Source of the DNA: Maricaulis sp047308265
GTDB taxonomy: Bacteria; Pseudomonadota; Alphaproteobacteria; Caulobacterales; Maricaulaceae
Direction: 5' to 3'
Length of the DNA stretch: 64,000 bases
NCBI RefSeq assembly: GCF_047308265.1
Contig: NZ_JBKQWY010000002.1
Location: forward strand, 380,652 to 444,651
Position numbers and translations under genes: made by a program. A model generated the notes under the pieces. The model was not told the origin of the DNA. It worked only from the letters and a program-made list of their open reading frames with translations, and searched no databases. Positions 42,281-51,726 of this stretch are shown here, piece by piece. Position 1 is the first letter of the stretch; the number at the start of each line of letters is the position of its first letter.

Positions 42281-44266
42281 CTAGGTTACGCCGAGAAATT
42301 CACTATCCTCCGCGTTGAGTGCGACTTGCGTTGTCGCGGTCTTCCCTTTGGTCATGCGCCAGGACCAGCAGTTTTCGATCTCGCGACCATCAAGGCTGGC
42401 TTCCATGACCTTGTCCGCTTTCAATCGACAGACGACGGCCGCCGATCCGGGCTCGCAGACAATCGACCGTGGAGAGTTGATGTCATCCTTCCAAAGCGCA
42501 ACGGAATAGTCTGGTTGGAAGTCCTGTTTTTCGGACGAATCCGGATCAGCTTGCTCTGCCTCATGTTTTTTCCGGTAGTGCTCGGCCGACGCATTGACCA
42601 GCGCCTTTGACGTTAAAGTCAGGACAGTTGAGCCCGGATCATCTGAAAGGCCGGTGGAATATCGAGCGGGCCAACGAAAACTGAGCTGTGGTCCGTCCAT
42701 CAAGAGAACGAAGACCAGGGACGGCCCCAGGGATTTGAGGACTTCATGGACGGGTTCGCTGCGTGCCAGGTCTTCACAGATCAGTGTTGAAAACGCACTG
42801 CCTTCCCGAAACAGGTTCACGTGGAGTTCGCGTTCTTCAATCGGGATGTGTTCCCACCAGACAATGTCCGGATCCAGGACGCTGTCGAGACCATATCCTT
42901 CGATCTGAGACCGGTTGAGTTGCCAGCGATGATGTTTCGGGCGGCTGGTCGCAATAAAGCGTCGTTTCTCGTCCTCTGAGTCATCGTAGAAGTTCGACGT
43001 CAGGACAAAATTGCCATCAGGGTGTTTATGATAACAATTGCTGTTGGATCCGCTGGTCAACAAGGACACGGACGGGTGGTTTTTGGCGATCATGCCCGAG
43101 ATGGATTTGAACAAATCCCAGTTCAGGGCAAATTCCGGGAAGACAACGGCATGGATCTTTCCTGCATTATCCTCCGCTGTCTGTATCAAGCGGTCGATCG
43201 TCTCCACAAATCTCGGGTATGAGCTGGCCCTGGGCAGCCAGGTTTGGTCCAGATGGAACCATCCCCATTTGCGAGTGGATTTTGAGGTTTGATGCTGTGG
43301 CTGGAAGGCCTCGGCGTCGATCTTGAACGGATAGGGGATCAGGAGAACATTGAAATCCTCTCTTATGGGGTCTCCCAGATCCCGGGCAGGCGGTCTCAAC
43401 CAGTGCACGCGGATCTGGCCTTGGTTCGGCAAAAGCGACACATGATGGCTGAGTGCTCGCATGGTACAGCCCACGGCGGGGGTCTTGTTCTTGGGCTGGA
43501 CACACGCCACATCCTGGCTCAGGCGGAGGGCCAGGGTCTTGAAGCGCGGCCGGATCGGCAGGTGTTCGTAGCTCTGGCCGGGGGAGGCTGTGTCTGGATC
43601 CACCGCGCGGTGTGGTGTGTCTGCGACGTGTGCGTTCTGTTTGAGCGAGGCCTGCCGGTCGCGTTCGAGGGTGGCTGAGTACATCTCGTCGAACCAACTG
43701 ATATCCTTGTCGAGTTCGCCGCCTTCTGACTCACTGAAGCGCCCGATGCCCGCGCACGCCTGGTCGGCTACAATGGTCAACAGATAGACATTGATGCACC
43801 ACTCGGGAATGGAATCGCCCGGTTTGAGGTCGAGATACAGAGTCTGCGCCCCATTGCGGGTGATTTCCTGCCACATCTCCTTGATGCGGGCAGGCGTTTC
43901 AACGAAGCCGTGAGTTCCGCTCTCGATCATTCTTCGAGAGGTGCGCCACTCATCTCCGAGCTTGATGGCGTCGCGATAGCGATCTTCTGGCACGAAGTGA
44001 AAGCCCTCGCCGTCCGCCTCGCCATCAAGCCGGGGGCTGAAAAAGCGATAGGCGCCTGACCAATGCAGGAGGAGGGCGCAAAAGCCGAAAACGTCCGGCG
44101 GGGAAGCGGGGCATGTCCAGCGGCGGCGATCATTTGCCATTTGTGTGCCACGCGGGAAGGCGACCCGCAAAAGGTGACGTATGGACGCACGTTGATCCAG
44201 AGTTCCGCTGGTATGTACCGGATTGGAATTATTCTCTGAACTCTCGCCCCCCTCAGCGCTCGTCAT
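42281..44266 (-). CDS. Orphan 661-residue protein with C-terminal nitrilase (carbon-nitrogen hydrolase) fold
   Basis: The C-terminal half holds the nitrilase triad in order: Glu378 in VVFPEFALNW, a Lys in the second block (Lys444 in SRPKHHRWQL) and Cys497 in STLICEDLAR, each at about the expected spacing. Nitrilases hydrolyse or condense amides and nitriles. The first 290 residues have no signal peptide and no motif I recognise, and I see no YxDD reverse-transcriptase motif. The gene starts at ATG 44266 with no clear ribosome-binding site. It lies alone between cytochrome c and an AT-rich spacer, looks lower in GC than its neighbours, and may be an acquired or accessory gene. Confidence 0.8.
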   Translation of the reverse strand: MTSAEGGESSENNSNPVHTSGTLDQRASIRHLLRVAFPRGTQMANDRRRWTCPASPPDVFGFCALLLHWSGAYRFFSPRLDGEADGEGFHFVPEDRYRDAIKLGDEWRTSRRMIESGTHGFVETPARIKEMWQEITRNGAQTLYLDLKPGDSIPEWCINVYLLTIVADQACAGIGRFSESEGGELDKDISWFDEMYSATLERDRQASLKQNAHVADTPHRAVDPDTASPGQSYEHLPIRPRFKTLALRLSQDVACVQPKNKTPAVGCTMRALSHHVSLLPNQGQIRVHWLRPPARDLGDPIREDFNVLLIPYPFKIDAEAFQPQHQTSKSTRKWGWFHLDQTWLPRASSYPRFVETIDRLIQTAEDNAGKIHAVVFPEFALNWDLFKSISGMIAKNHPSVSLLTSGSNSNCYHKHPDGNFVLTSNFYDDSEDEKRRFIATSRPKHHRWQLNRSQIEGYGLDSVLDPDIVWWEHIPIEERELHVNLFREGSAFSTLICEDLARSEPVHEVLKSLGPSLVFVLLMDGPQLSFRWPARYSTGLSDDPGSTVLTLTSKALVNASAEHYRKKHEAEQADPDSSEKQDFQPDYSVALWKDDINSPRSIVCEPGSAAVVCRLKADKVMEASLDGREIENCWSWRMTKGKTATTQVALNAEDSEFLGVT

Positions 44267-44526
44267 GCGTGTTCTGCCCCGTATATGCTGTGTTTTGAGA
44301 AGAATCTTGTTGCGACGAGCGTTAGCACTATGTTAAGAGTTAAGGCAACGAAAAGTTGTGAAACTGCGGGGTTTCTTGCAGTTTGCGGCGTTCTTTTCTG
44401 TCTGTACGGGCGCTTTAGCAACGCTATCGTAAGGTTTTCAGACCAAAAATAGTATATTTTTAAAACCAAGAAGAATCAATCTAAGCGGGAGTAAGGACGA
44501 TCCCTGGCCCCGCGAAGCGAGACACG
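44267..44526. other. AT-rich spacer between the nitrilase-fold gene and the 65-residue ORF
   Basis: About 260 bases with long A/T stretches (for example AAAAATAGTATATTTTT near 44445-44460) contrast with the GC-rich surroundings. I see no gene here; it probably carries promoters in both directions. Confidence 0.6.
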
Positions 44527-44724
44527 ATGACAATCCTGACTGATGAGGCAACACACCGGGCGTATGCGCAAAAAGCAGAGCGGGCCAAACAGCGCCTGCA
44601 CGCCCGATTTGAGGCCCCTGGCCGCACGGCGGAACAGATCGATACGATGATCGAGACCTACACCCGCGCACTACTCGAAAATAATGGCTATTTCGATGAT
44701 ATTGAAGGCGGTGCCACGCGTTAG
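44527..44724 (+). CDS. Small hypothetical protein (65 residues)
   Basis: The peptide begins MTILTDEATHRAYAQKAERAKQR and is highly charged, probably helical throughout, without a signal. The ribosome-binding site is unclear (GCGAG before the ATG), but a strong terminator lies about 90 bases after the stop. I recognise no family. Uncertain whether coding; it could be part of the accessory segment with the nitrilase-fold gene. Confidence 0.4.
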   Translation: MTILTDEATHRAYAQKAERAKQRLHARFEAPGRTAEQIDTMIETYTRALLENNGYFDDIEGGATR

Positions 44725-45132
44725 TGATGATCGCTGACGGACACGGATCCAGGCTTGACCATTCCCGGCTCCATCCTTTCTGGCTTCAGCACTCCTTTAG
44801 GCTGTTCGAGACGCAACCCGGATCCATTGATCCGGGTTTTGTGTTTTCGGCCATGGCGCCCGATCTTGTGGATGTATGGAAGGGGCCGTTGAATGCGGCA
44901 GAACCTGCAAGCCGGTATTACAGAGAGCGCCGATTGATTGGACAGGATGTCGATTGGCATTGCTATTGATGCGACGCCTGAACGTGCGTCTGCCGACGGC
45001 GAAGGGGTGAGACAGGAGAAATCCATCAATATGTCCTCGGTCGCCTTTGAGAGATCAAGGAAAGTGAAATGACGGGATCAGACCAATATGATGCCGTGCT
45101 CGGGTCGAGCCGAGAGGGAATAAAAGAAAAAA
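44725..45132. other. Gene-free stretch between the small ORF and tRNA-Thr
   Basis: About 408 bases. It contains a terminator (44815-44847). The open frame at 44724-44969 runs through that terminator and has no ribosome-binding site, so I do not call it. I see no other gene. Confidence 0.6.
44815..44847 (+). terminator. Rho-independent terminator
   Basis: Stem AACCCGGATC (44815-44824) / GATCCGGGTT (44829-44838), CATT loop, then TTGTGTTTT. It should end transcription from the 65-residue ORF. Confidence 0.9.
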
Positions 45133-45208
45133 TGGTGCCGGCTGAGGGACTCGAACCCCCGACCCTCTGATTACAAATCAGATGCTCTACCAGCTGAGCT
45201 AAGCCGGC
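45133..45208 (-). tRNA. tRNA-Thr (anticodon TGT)
   Basis: On the minus strand GCCGGCT pairs with AGCCGGC, the anticodon arm CTGAT/ATCAG carries TTTGTAA (anticodon TGT), the T loop is GGTTCGAGTCC, and the discriminator A with CCA is encoded. Confidence 0.97.
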
Positions 45209-45232
45209 GCGCGGCGAACGCGCGAAGCCCTT

Positions 45233-45261
45233 GCAATACGCCGCTGCGCGAGAAAGCTCAA
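45233..45261 (-). promoter_or_regulatory. Probable promoter of tRNA-Thr
   Basis: On the minus strand TTGAGC (rc of 45256-45261), 17 bases, TATTGC (rc of 45233-45238), then 24 bases to the tRNA start. Confidence 0.5.
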
Positions 45262-45413
45262 GCGCCCGCTGCGGCCCGAATGCAGACGGGGTGAATTCGG
45301 TCGGTAAATGGGCCCAGTCAGCAACGTTCAAAGGAAATTCACTTTTTTGGATGCAAGTCTCAGTGTACCGCAACTAATCCGGCTAGATAGCGTTAAACAA
45401 GGCAGGTTTGTCG

Positions 45414-46676
45414 ATGGAACCCGAGACTGGCTCGCCGGCGCGCACCGCTGATCTGCATCGCGTCATCGGACCGGTGGGGCTCACGCTCTATGGTGTGGGT
45501 GTCACGCTGGGCGCGGGTATTTATGCGCTGATCGGCGAGATGGCCGGAGTGGCGGGCATGCATGTGCCGCTGGCCTTCCTCTTTGCTGGATTTCTCGCCG
45601 GTTTGACCGGTTTATCCTATGCCGAACTGGGGTCGCGCTATCCTGAAAGTGCGGGTGAGGCCGTTTATGTCCAGCAGGGTTTTCGGCTGAAACATCTCAC
45701 ATCGGTGGCCGGATATGGGGTGGCCCTGTCGGGCTGTATCTCTGCTGCGGTCGTGCTGCACGGTTTTGCTGGATATCTGCACGATTATGTCGACCTGCCC
45801 GATATTGCCGTCATGGCCATGGTTCTGGTGGCACTGACAGGTGTCGCGCTGTGGGGCGTGAGAGAATCCGTGTGGCTGGCCGCTCTGATTACGCTAGCAG
45901 AAGGTTTCGGGCTGGTTTTGATCCTGGGCGTGGCCGCGCCGGATGCACTGGCCTATGAAGCGCCGCCCTTTGCCGCCCGCAATGACGGTCTGGCCGCCTG
46001 GCCCTGGGCCGGTTTGCTGGCTGCGAGTGTGATGGCGTTTTTTGCCTTTATCGGCTTCGAAGACATTGTGAACCTGGCCGAGGAGGTTAAGGATCCCCAG
46101 CGAAGCCTCCCGATAGCCATTCTTGCGACACTGGGGATCTCGGCTGTGTTCTACATGGCGGTCTCCTGGGTGGCGGTCCGGGTGGTGTCTCCCCAGGAAC
46201 TGGCTGAGTCATCGGGGCCGCTGGTGACGGTGTTTCAGGCCGCGACCGGCCGGCCGGGCCATATTCTGGCGGCCATTGCCCTTGTCGCGATGATCAATGG
46301 TGCCCTTGTGCAGGTGCTGATGGCCTCGCGCGTACTTTATGGTCTGGGCAAGCGCGGGCTGGGTCCGGCCTGGCTTGCCTTTGTCAGCCCGTCGCGCAAG
46401 ACCCCGCTCTGGTCCACCCTGATTGTCGCGGGCTTGGTGTTTGTGCTCAGCCTGTCAGGTGTGCTCGGTGGTCTGGCCATTGCGGCCTCGGCCGTCACCC
46501 TGATTGTGTTCGCGCTCGTCAATGCAGCCCTTCTCGCGGTGCGACGCCGGGAGGCGCGGCTGGACGAGGCGCCGTTTACGGCTCCCCACTTCCGGGCCCC
46601 GCTCTGGGCGCCTGTGGTCGCCCTGCTTGTCAGCGTGTTTGTTGTAGTGGTCGTGGCCGTGACGACGGTTTTCTGA
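45414..46676 (+). CDS. APC superfamily amino-acid permease
   Basis: The 420-residue protein has about 12 membrane helices and the APC start LTLYGVGVTLGAGIYALIGEMAGVAG, plus FFAFIGFEDIVNLAEEVKDPQRSLP. This family carries amino acids or amines with H+ or by exchange; the substrate is not predictable. I start at ATG 45414 (AGG about 9 bases upstream); an alternative TTG is at 45408. It stands alone after the tRNA-Thr region. Confidence 0.9.
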   Translation: MEPETGSPARTADLHRVIGPVGLTLYGVGVTLGAGIYALIGEMAGVAGMHVPLAFLFAGFLAGLTGLSYAELGSRYPESAGEAVYVQQGFRLKHLTSVAGYGVALSGCISAAVVLHGFAGYLHDYVDLPDIAVMAMVLVALTGVALWGVRESVWLAALITLAEGFGLVLILGVAAPDALAYEAPPFAARNDGLAAWPWAGLLAASVMAFFAFIGFEDIVNLAEEVKDPQRSLPIAILATLGISAVFYMAVSWVAVRVVSPQELAESSGPLVTVFQAATGRPGHILAAIALVAMINGALVQVLMASRVLYGLGKRGLGPAWLAFVSPSRKTPLWSTLIVAGLVFVLSLSGVLGGLAIAASAVTLIVFALVNAALLAVRRREARLDEAPFTAPHFRAPLWAPVVALLVSVFVVVVVAVTTVF

Positions 46677-46724
46677 GGCCGGGCCCTAGTGTTTCCCGTT
46701 CTGGGGCGACGGCGCGCGTAGGGG

Positions 46725-47360
46725 TCAACGCGCTTCGTTCAGAACCATCACCAGGCGGGCGCGGGGTTGACCCGTGCCGGTGCCGTCGGACAATGGCGGC
46801 GACCGGTGCAGTACGGTTCCGCGCAGACCGTCGGGCCAGAGCTTGCCTTTAAGAACAACCGGATGCCCTGTCGGTACAGGGTCGATGACCTGGGCTTCGT
46901 CAGCCGTCTCGCCTAGTGCCAATTCCGTGCCCGGCCCGGCATAGGTACAGATCAATCGCGCTCCGACATGATCGCGATGAAAGCGCCGACATGCATCATC
47001 GCGGATGATTTCGAGCCTCAGATGCAGGTGGTGCCAATCGGTAAACTTCGCATAGGCGCGGGCGAGCGTGGTGATATCCGATTGTAGCCACGCACGGGCC
47101 GACGGTGTCGGCCAGTTCCAGTCTGTCAAAATCTCCATCACCCCGGCGCCGACATGATCAACTGGTGTGGTGATACGCAGATTGTCGAGAGGGCGTGCGG
47201 GAACGTCGTTGAGTGCAGCGGCAACGCCCGACGGCACAGTACGATCCCAGACCAGGGCCTCACACGCCGGGTCACGCAGGTGATCCATGGCGTCGAGATG
47301 TGAGACCCTGGCAACGGGATGACCATGGGTGTCAGGTCTGGGCGCGGCCGCAGCCGACAT
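46725..47360 (-). CDS. DUF1826 domain-containing protein
   Basis: The 211-residue protein fits DUF1826 and lies directly after the COG0523 GTPase with a one-base overlap. It contains RRFHRDHVGARLICTYAGPGTELA and HRSPPLSDGTGTGQPRARLVMVLN, which look like iron/2-oxoglutarate-type beta-strand motifs, but its reaction is not known. DUF1826 genes often accompany zinc-responsive COG0523 GTPases. Translation is probably coupled to the GTPase. Confidence 0.88.
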   Translation of the reverse strand: MSAAAAPRPDTHGHPVARVSHLDAMDHLRDPACEALVWDRTVPSGVAAALNDVPARPLDNLRITTPVDHVGAGVMEILTDWNWPTPSARAWLQSDITTLARAYAKFTDWHHLHLRLEIIRDDACRRFHRDHVGARLICTYAGPGTELALGETADEAQVIDPVPTGHPVVLKGKLWPDGLRGTVLHRSPPLSDGTGTGQPRARLVMVLNEAR

Positions 47361-48589
47361 TACTGAGCAGCCTCATCGGCTCGACGCCAGAGCGGGAAAG
47401 GGTCGGGCAGGCGTGGCGGGTTTTGCGGAGAATACAGCGTGGCTTCCGGTAGAAGAGCCGCATCGAGCCGGGCTTTCAGGTCGAGCCAGTCGATGTCAGA
47501 ACCGATAAACACAATCTCCTGACGCCGATCGCCGAACGGCTCCTGCCAATTCTCTTTGAGATAGGCTTCGATCTCCACGCCCTGCGGCCAGCGCTCTTGC
47601 GGGACGGATGCCCACCAGGTGCCCAGGGGGGTGATGGAGGAGAGGGCGCCGGCCATCGAGAACTCAGCGACCCATTCCGGGCGCGTGGCGATCCAGAAAT
47701 GCCCTTTCGCCCGGATAACGCCCGGCAGGGGGCCATTGAGGACGTCATTAATGGCCTGGGGATCAAACGGACGGCGGGCACGGTAGACATGGGAGGTGAC
47801 ACCATATTCTTCGGTTTCCGGCGTATGGTCCGCATATCCATAAAGTTCCTTGGCCCACATCGGATGTTCATGGGCCTTCTCGAAGTCGAAGAGACCGGTA
47901 TCCAGGATGTCATCAGCTGGGACGTCGGAATAATTCGCCTCGATAATGCGGACATCGGCATTGAGCGCACGGATAATTTTGCGGGCGGCATCGACCTGGT
48001 CCGGGCGGGCGTCATCCACCTTGTTCAGCACAACAATGTCGGCAAATTCGATCTGGTCGGTCAGCAGATCGACCAGCGTGCGCTCATCCTCTTCGCCCAG
48101 GCTCTCGCCACGATCCTTGAGGAAGTCATGGCTGGAGAAGTCCTTCAGCAGGTTCACGGCATCGACCACGGTGACCATGGTGTCGATCCGCGCCACATCG
48201 GCCAGGCTCTCACCGTCCTCATCGCGAAAATCGAAGGTCGCGGCAACGGGCAGGGGTTCGGAAATCCCGGTCGATTCAATCAGCAGATAGTCAAATCGGC
48301 CTTCGCGGGCGAGGCGGCGCACCTCGTCGAGCAGATCATCGCGCAAGGTACAGCAGATACAGCCATTGGACATTTCCACGAGGGTCTCGTCGGTCCGGCT
48401 GAGCTCGGTGCCGGAGCGGACAAGGTCGGCATCAATGTTCACCTCTGACATGTCATTGACGATCACGGCGACACGTCGTCCGTCGCGATTGTTCAGGACC
48501 CGGTTCAGCAGAGTGGTTTTGCCGGCCCCCAAAAAACCGGAAAGCACGGTGACGGGCAGGCGAGGATCCTGTTGGGCAATAGCGGACAT
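47360..48589 (-). CDS. COG0523 GTPase, zinc metallochaperone (CobW/ZigA-type)
   Basis: The 409-residue protein has Walker A GFLGAGKTTLL, the metal-binding CICCTLRDDL (CxCC) motif, VNDMSEVNID, NKVD and a C-terminal CobW_C domain with GVIRAKGHFWIATRPEW. COG0523 GTPases deliver zinc or other metals to client enzymes under limitation. A Zur-like box 27 bases upstream supports zinc rather than cobalt use. It forms a two-gene unit with DUF1826. Confidence 0.93.
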   Translation of the reverse strand: MSAIAQQDPRLPVTVLSGFLGAGKTTLLNRVLNNRDGRRVAVIVNDMSEVNIDADLVRSGTELSRTDETLVEMSNGCICCTLRDDLLDEVRRLAREGRFDYLLIESTGISEPLPVAATFDFRDEDGESLADVARIDTMVTVVDAVNLLKDFSSHDFLKDRGESLGEEDERTLVDLLTDQIEFADIVVLNKVDDARPDQVDAARKIIRALNADVRIIEANYSDVPADDILDTGLFDFEKAHEHPMWAKELYGYADHTPETEEYGVTSHVYRARRPFDPQAINDVLNGPLPGVIRAKGHFWIATRPEWVAEFSMAGALSSITPLGTWWASVPQERWPQGVEIEAYLKENWQEPFGDRRQEIVFIGSDIDWLDLKARLDAALLPEATLYSPQNPPRLPDPFPLWRRADEAAQ

Positions 48590-48615
48590 GGGAGCTCCAG
48601 AGTGTCAGGCGACTA

Positions 48616-48628
48616 GTTACGATATAAC
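48616..48628 (-). promoter_or_regulatory. Zur-like operator
   Basis: GTTA-CGATA-TAAC is an inverted repeat resembling alphaproteobacterial Zur boxes, in the AT-rich stretch just before the GTPase start (48589). Zur would repress this zinc-saving operon in zinc excess. Predicted from sequence only. Confidence 0.5.
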
Positions 48629-48698
48629 ATAATCTGCCCTTGCCGCAGGTTCAATCATCCACGCTGGAAGCGAGCGGGACCGTGCGCAGTCGTGCGGA

Positions 48699-49133
48699 CT
48701 AGTCTCGTGTCAGCACATTGCGCATCAAGACATGGATGGCGGCCATGATCGGAAAGCCGACGACCTGATAGCCCGCATCAATGAAAAAGAGCGGCAGGGG
48801 CGTCATGGCATAGACCGGATTGTAGAACTGGGTCAGCACGACAAAGCCGAAACACAGGATCAGCGACCATTGCAGGGCGGCGGCCATGGACGTGGCACCG
48901 ACCTTGTTCAGCACAAAGCCCAAAAACCCGGCGGAGAGGATTGAGACCAGAAAGCCCAGACTCATCGAAATGGCGACATTGGCTTCACCCGCCGCAATCT
49001 GTTCCGGAGTAAAGGCGTGCAGCGCAGACCAGGCCTGCTGGAAGATTGCGCCGAACCACACAGCGCCCAGCATGAACAAGGCCAGTCCGGCGACCAGGGT
49101 CGCGATGATATTCACTCCGAATATGCGTGGCAT
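48699..49133 (-). CDS. DUF1761-like membrane protein
   Basis: The 144-residue protein has four membrane helices: VNIIATLVAGLALFMLGAVWFG, VAISMSLGFLVSILSAGFLGFV, ALQWSLILCFGFVVLTQF and a last one near FPIMAAIHVLM. It resembles DUF1761. GAGGAAA 7 bases before ATG 49133 fixes the start; the frame further up (49211) is not used. Function unknown. Confidence 0.85.
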   Translation of the reverse strand: MPRIFGVNIIATLVAGLALFMLGAVWFGAIFQQAWSALHAFTPEQIAAGEANVAISMSLGFLVSILSAGFLGFVLNKVGATSMAAALQWSLILCFGFVVLTQFYNPVYAMTPLPLFFIDAGYQVVGFPIMAAIHVLMRNVLTRD

Positions 49134-49278
49134 AAGCTGTTTCCTCTCTGCGTGCGGACGGTTATGTCTTCGCCAGACCTTTAGTGATCCGCGGTTCACG
49201 AGCGCAGGCACTCGCCCCTCAGGCGAAGCATGCTACACGCTTTGGCGGAAAACGCACTTTGAAAGAAGACTGACCGAT

Positions 49279-50991
49279 ATGGCTCGTATCCTCATCACCA
49301 GCGCTCTGCCCTACATCAATGGCGTCAAACATCTCGGCAATCTGGCCGGTTCCATGCTGCCCGCCGATGTCTATGCCCGGTTCCAGCGTCTGATGGGGCA
49401 TGAGGTATTGTATGTATGTGCCACGGATGAACACGGCACTCCGGCCGAGCTGGCGGCAGCGGATGCGGGCATGGATGTCCGGGCCTATTGTGACGCGCAA
49501 CACGAGATCCAGAAAACCGCCGGGGCGGGGTTTGGGCTCTCCTATGACGTGTTTGGGCGGACGTCGAATGCGCCCAATATCGAACTGACCCAGCATTTCG
49601 CAAGCGTGCTGGAAGAGAAGGGGTTGATTGAGGAACGGGTGGAACATCAGGTTTTCTCGATCGATGATGATCGCTTCTTGCCGGATCGGTATGTCGAGGG
49701 CACGTGTCCGCATTGCGGGTTCGAGCGTGCCCGTGGTGATCAATGCGATAACTGCGGACGTTTGCTGGAGCCGACCGATCTCAAGGAGCCCTATTCCAAG
49801 ATTTCCGGTTCGAAAAATCTTGAAGTTCGTGAGACCAAACACCTACACCTGCTCCAGACCAAGGTGGAAGAGGACATCCGGGCCTGGGTGGACGCCTCGA
49901 CCGAATGGCCCGTTCTGGCCAAATCCATCGCTTACAAATGGCTGGACGAAGGTCTGCGCGATCGCTCAATCACCCGCGACCTGAAATGGGGCGTGCCGGT
50001 GACACAGGGCGACGCGCCTCGGGACGGCTTTGAGAACAAGGTTTTCTATGTCTGGTTTGATGCACCGATCGGATATATCGGTGCCACGCGTGAATGGGCT
50101 ACGGCCACCGGCGGTGACTGGGAGCGTTGGTGGGATACCGACAAGGGCGCGCAGGACGTGACCTATGTCCAGTTTATGGGCAAGGACAATGTCGCGTTCC
50201 ATACCGTTTCGTTCCCGGCCACGATTATCGGTTCTGGCGAGAGCTGGAAAAAGGTCGACAAGCTCAAGGCCTTCAACTGGCTGACCTGGTATGGCGGCAA
50301 ATTCTCCACCTCGGAGAAGCGCGGTGTCTTCATGGACCAGGCACTCGACCTGCTGCCGGGCGATTATTGGCGCTGGTATCTCACGGCCAATGCACCTGAG
50401 GGCTCGGATGCCCAGTTCACCTGGGAACATTTCCAGGGCGTGATCAATTCGGACCTGGCCAATGTGCTGGGCAATTTCGTCAATCGCATCACCAAATACG
50501 CCAATTCCAAGTTCGATGGCCAGGTGCCCGCGACGGGCGAAGCCGGAGCAGATGAGGCCTGGATCGCGGCCGAGCTGGAGGCGCGCCTGCCCGCCATCAA
50601 GGCCAATCTGGAAGCGATGGAGTTTCGCAAGGCAGCGGCTGATGTGCGTGCGGTCTGGGCCGCGGGCAATGAATATCTCACACGGGCCGAACCCTGGGTG
50701 AAATACAAGAGCGATGTCGACGCGGCGGCCGTGGGCGTTCGCACGGGTCTCAATCTGGTGGCCCTGTTTGGTATTTTGGCCCAGCCTTTCATTCCCGACA
50801 CGGCGGACACCATTCTCGACGCCCTCAATATTCCTGATGACAAGCGCAGTTGGGATTTCGGTGAGAATGCGGCTGATCTGCTCGACGCCTTGCCGCACGG
50901 TCATGCCGTCACACCGCCGGCCATGTTGTTCAAGAAGATCGAAGATGCCGATCTGGAGGCCTGGGCGGAACGCTTTGGTGGCAGCGCCTGA
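49279..50991 (+). CDS. metG: Methionyl-tRNA synthetase
   Basis: The 570-residue class I synthetase starts ARILITSALPYINGVKHLGNLAGSMLPADVYARF (HIGH-type region KHLGNL), has a four-Cys zinc knuckle CPHCGFERARGDQCDNC, and the KMSKS-type loop KFSTSEKRGVF. It charges tRNA-Met. The open frame upstream to 48886 is not coding. The ribosome-binding site is poor (GAAGACTGACCG). It is the only metG seen, a housekeeping gene. Confidence 0.97.
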   Translation: MARILITSALPYINGVKHLGNLAGSMLPADVYARFQRLMGHEVLYVCATDEHGTPAELAAADAGMDVRAYCDAQHEIQKTAGAGFGLSYDVFGRTSNAPNIELTQHFASVLEEKGLIEERVEHQVFSIDDDRFLPDRYVEGTCPHCGFERARGDQCDNCGRLLEPTDLKEPYSKISGSKNLEVRETKHLHLLQTKVEEDIRAWVDASTEWPVLAKSIAYKWLDEGLRDRSITRDLKWGVPVTQGDAPRDGFENKVFYVWFDAPIGYIGATREWATATGGDWERWWDTDKGAQDVTYVQFMGKDNVAFHTVSFPATIIGSGESWKKVDKLKAFNWLTWYGGKFSTSEKRGVFMDQALDLLPGDYWRWYLTANAPEGSDAQFTWEHFQGVINSDLANVLGNFVNRITKYANSKFDGQVPATGEAGADEAWIAAELEARLPAIKANLEAMEFRKAAADVRAVWAAGNEYLTRAEPWVKYKSDVDAAAVGVRTGLNLVALFGILAQPFIPDTADTILDALNIPDDKRSWDFGENAADLLDALPHGHAVTPPAMLFKKIEDADLEAWAERFGGSA

Positions 50992-51000
50992 GGACGGGCG

Positions 51001-51726
51001 TCAGGCCCAGTCGCGGCGGGTCAGCCAGGCAATGCCGATGGCGAGGATAGCAAGCCCGCCCAGACTACCCAGCAAAAGCGCGATCTGGGCGCGTTCGGGA
51101 TCGCTGGCGAGAATATTCACCGGCATCAACCACGGGAAATACAGTCCCGAACGGGCTGAGGTCGCCGCGACCGCCACGAAGGTCCCGCCAATACCAACCG
51201 AGACCGGGATGGCGAAGGCGTAAAAGCGCATCGAAATGGTCCACTGGATCGCCATGAGCATGATCCCGGCCAGCCACATCCGGCCATAGAGACCCGCGGC
51301 GAGGGCGAGATCAGGAGAACCGTCCAGGGCGTTCGCGGGGCTTATCACCCCCCCGACCCATGCGGCGAGCAGCCCCGCCAGCGCCACACCCAGACTCAGG
51401 ATGGCCATCAGTCCCAGGCCCAGGGCGGCCTTGACGGCCAGGATCTGCCATTTCGGCCAGGGAGTGGCGAGCACATAGGTCCATGTGCGCGGCGCGTGTT
51501 CGATCTGGGCAAGCAGGGCCATGACGCCGATCACACTCATGGGCATCAGGAAATAGGCCCAGATCGCGGCTCCGGCCATGATATGTGTCGACCAGTCCTC
51601 CACCGCATTCCCGGTCACAATAACCATCACACCGAGCAGGGCGACCATGGCAGGCGGGGTGATCAGGATCAGCAAGACCAGAGACCGGCGCAGTTTGAGC
51701 AGTTCGGCGCGAACAAGGGCGATCAT
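51001..51726 (-). CDS. ABC-2 type transporter permease
   Basis: The 241-residue protein has six membrane helices starting MIALVRAELLKLRRSLVLLILITPPAMVAL, and the GAAIWAYFLMPMSVIGVMALLAQIEHAPRTWTYVLATP element of bacitracin/lantibiotic-immunity-type permeases. It pairs with the ATPase upstream (4-base overlap). The exported substrate is unknown, but such pairs often protect against peptides or export small molecules. Confidence 0.9.
   Translation of the reverse strand: MIALVRAELLKLRRSLVLLILITPPAMVALLGVMVIVTGNAVEDWSTHIMAGAAIWAYFLMPMSVIGVMALLAQIEHAPRTWTYVLATPWPKWQILAVKAALGLGLMAILSLGVALAGLLAAWVGGVISPANALDGSPDLALAAGLYGRMWLAGIMLMAIQWTISMRFYAFAIPVSVGIGGTFVAVAATSARSGLYFPWLMPVNILASDPERAQIALLLGSLGGLAILAIGIAWLTRRDWA

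Noticed and set aside
44724..44969. 81-residue ORF after the small hypothetical gene
   Set aside because: No ribosome-binding site and it runs through the terminator at 44815-44847.
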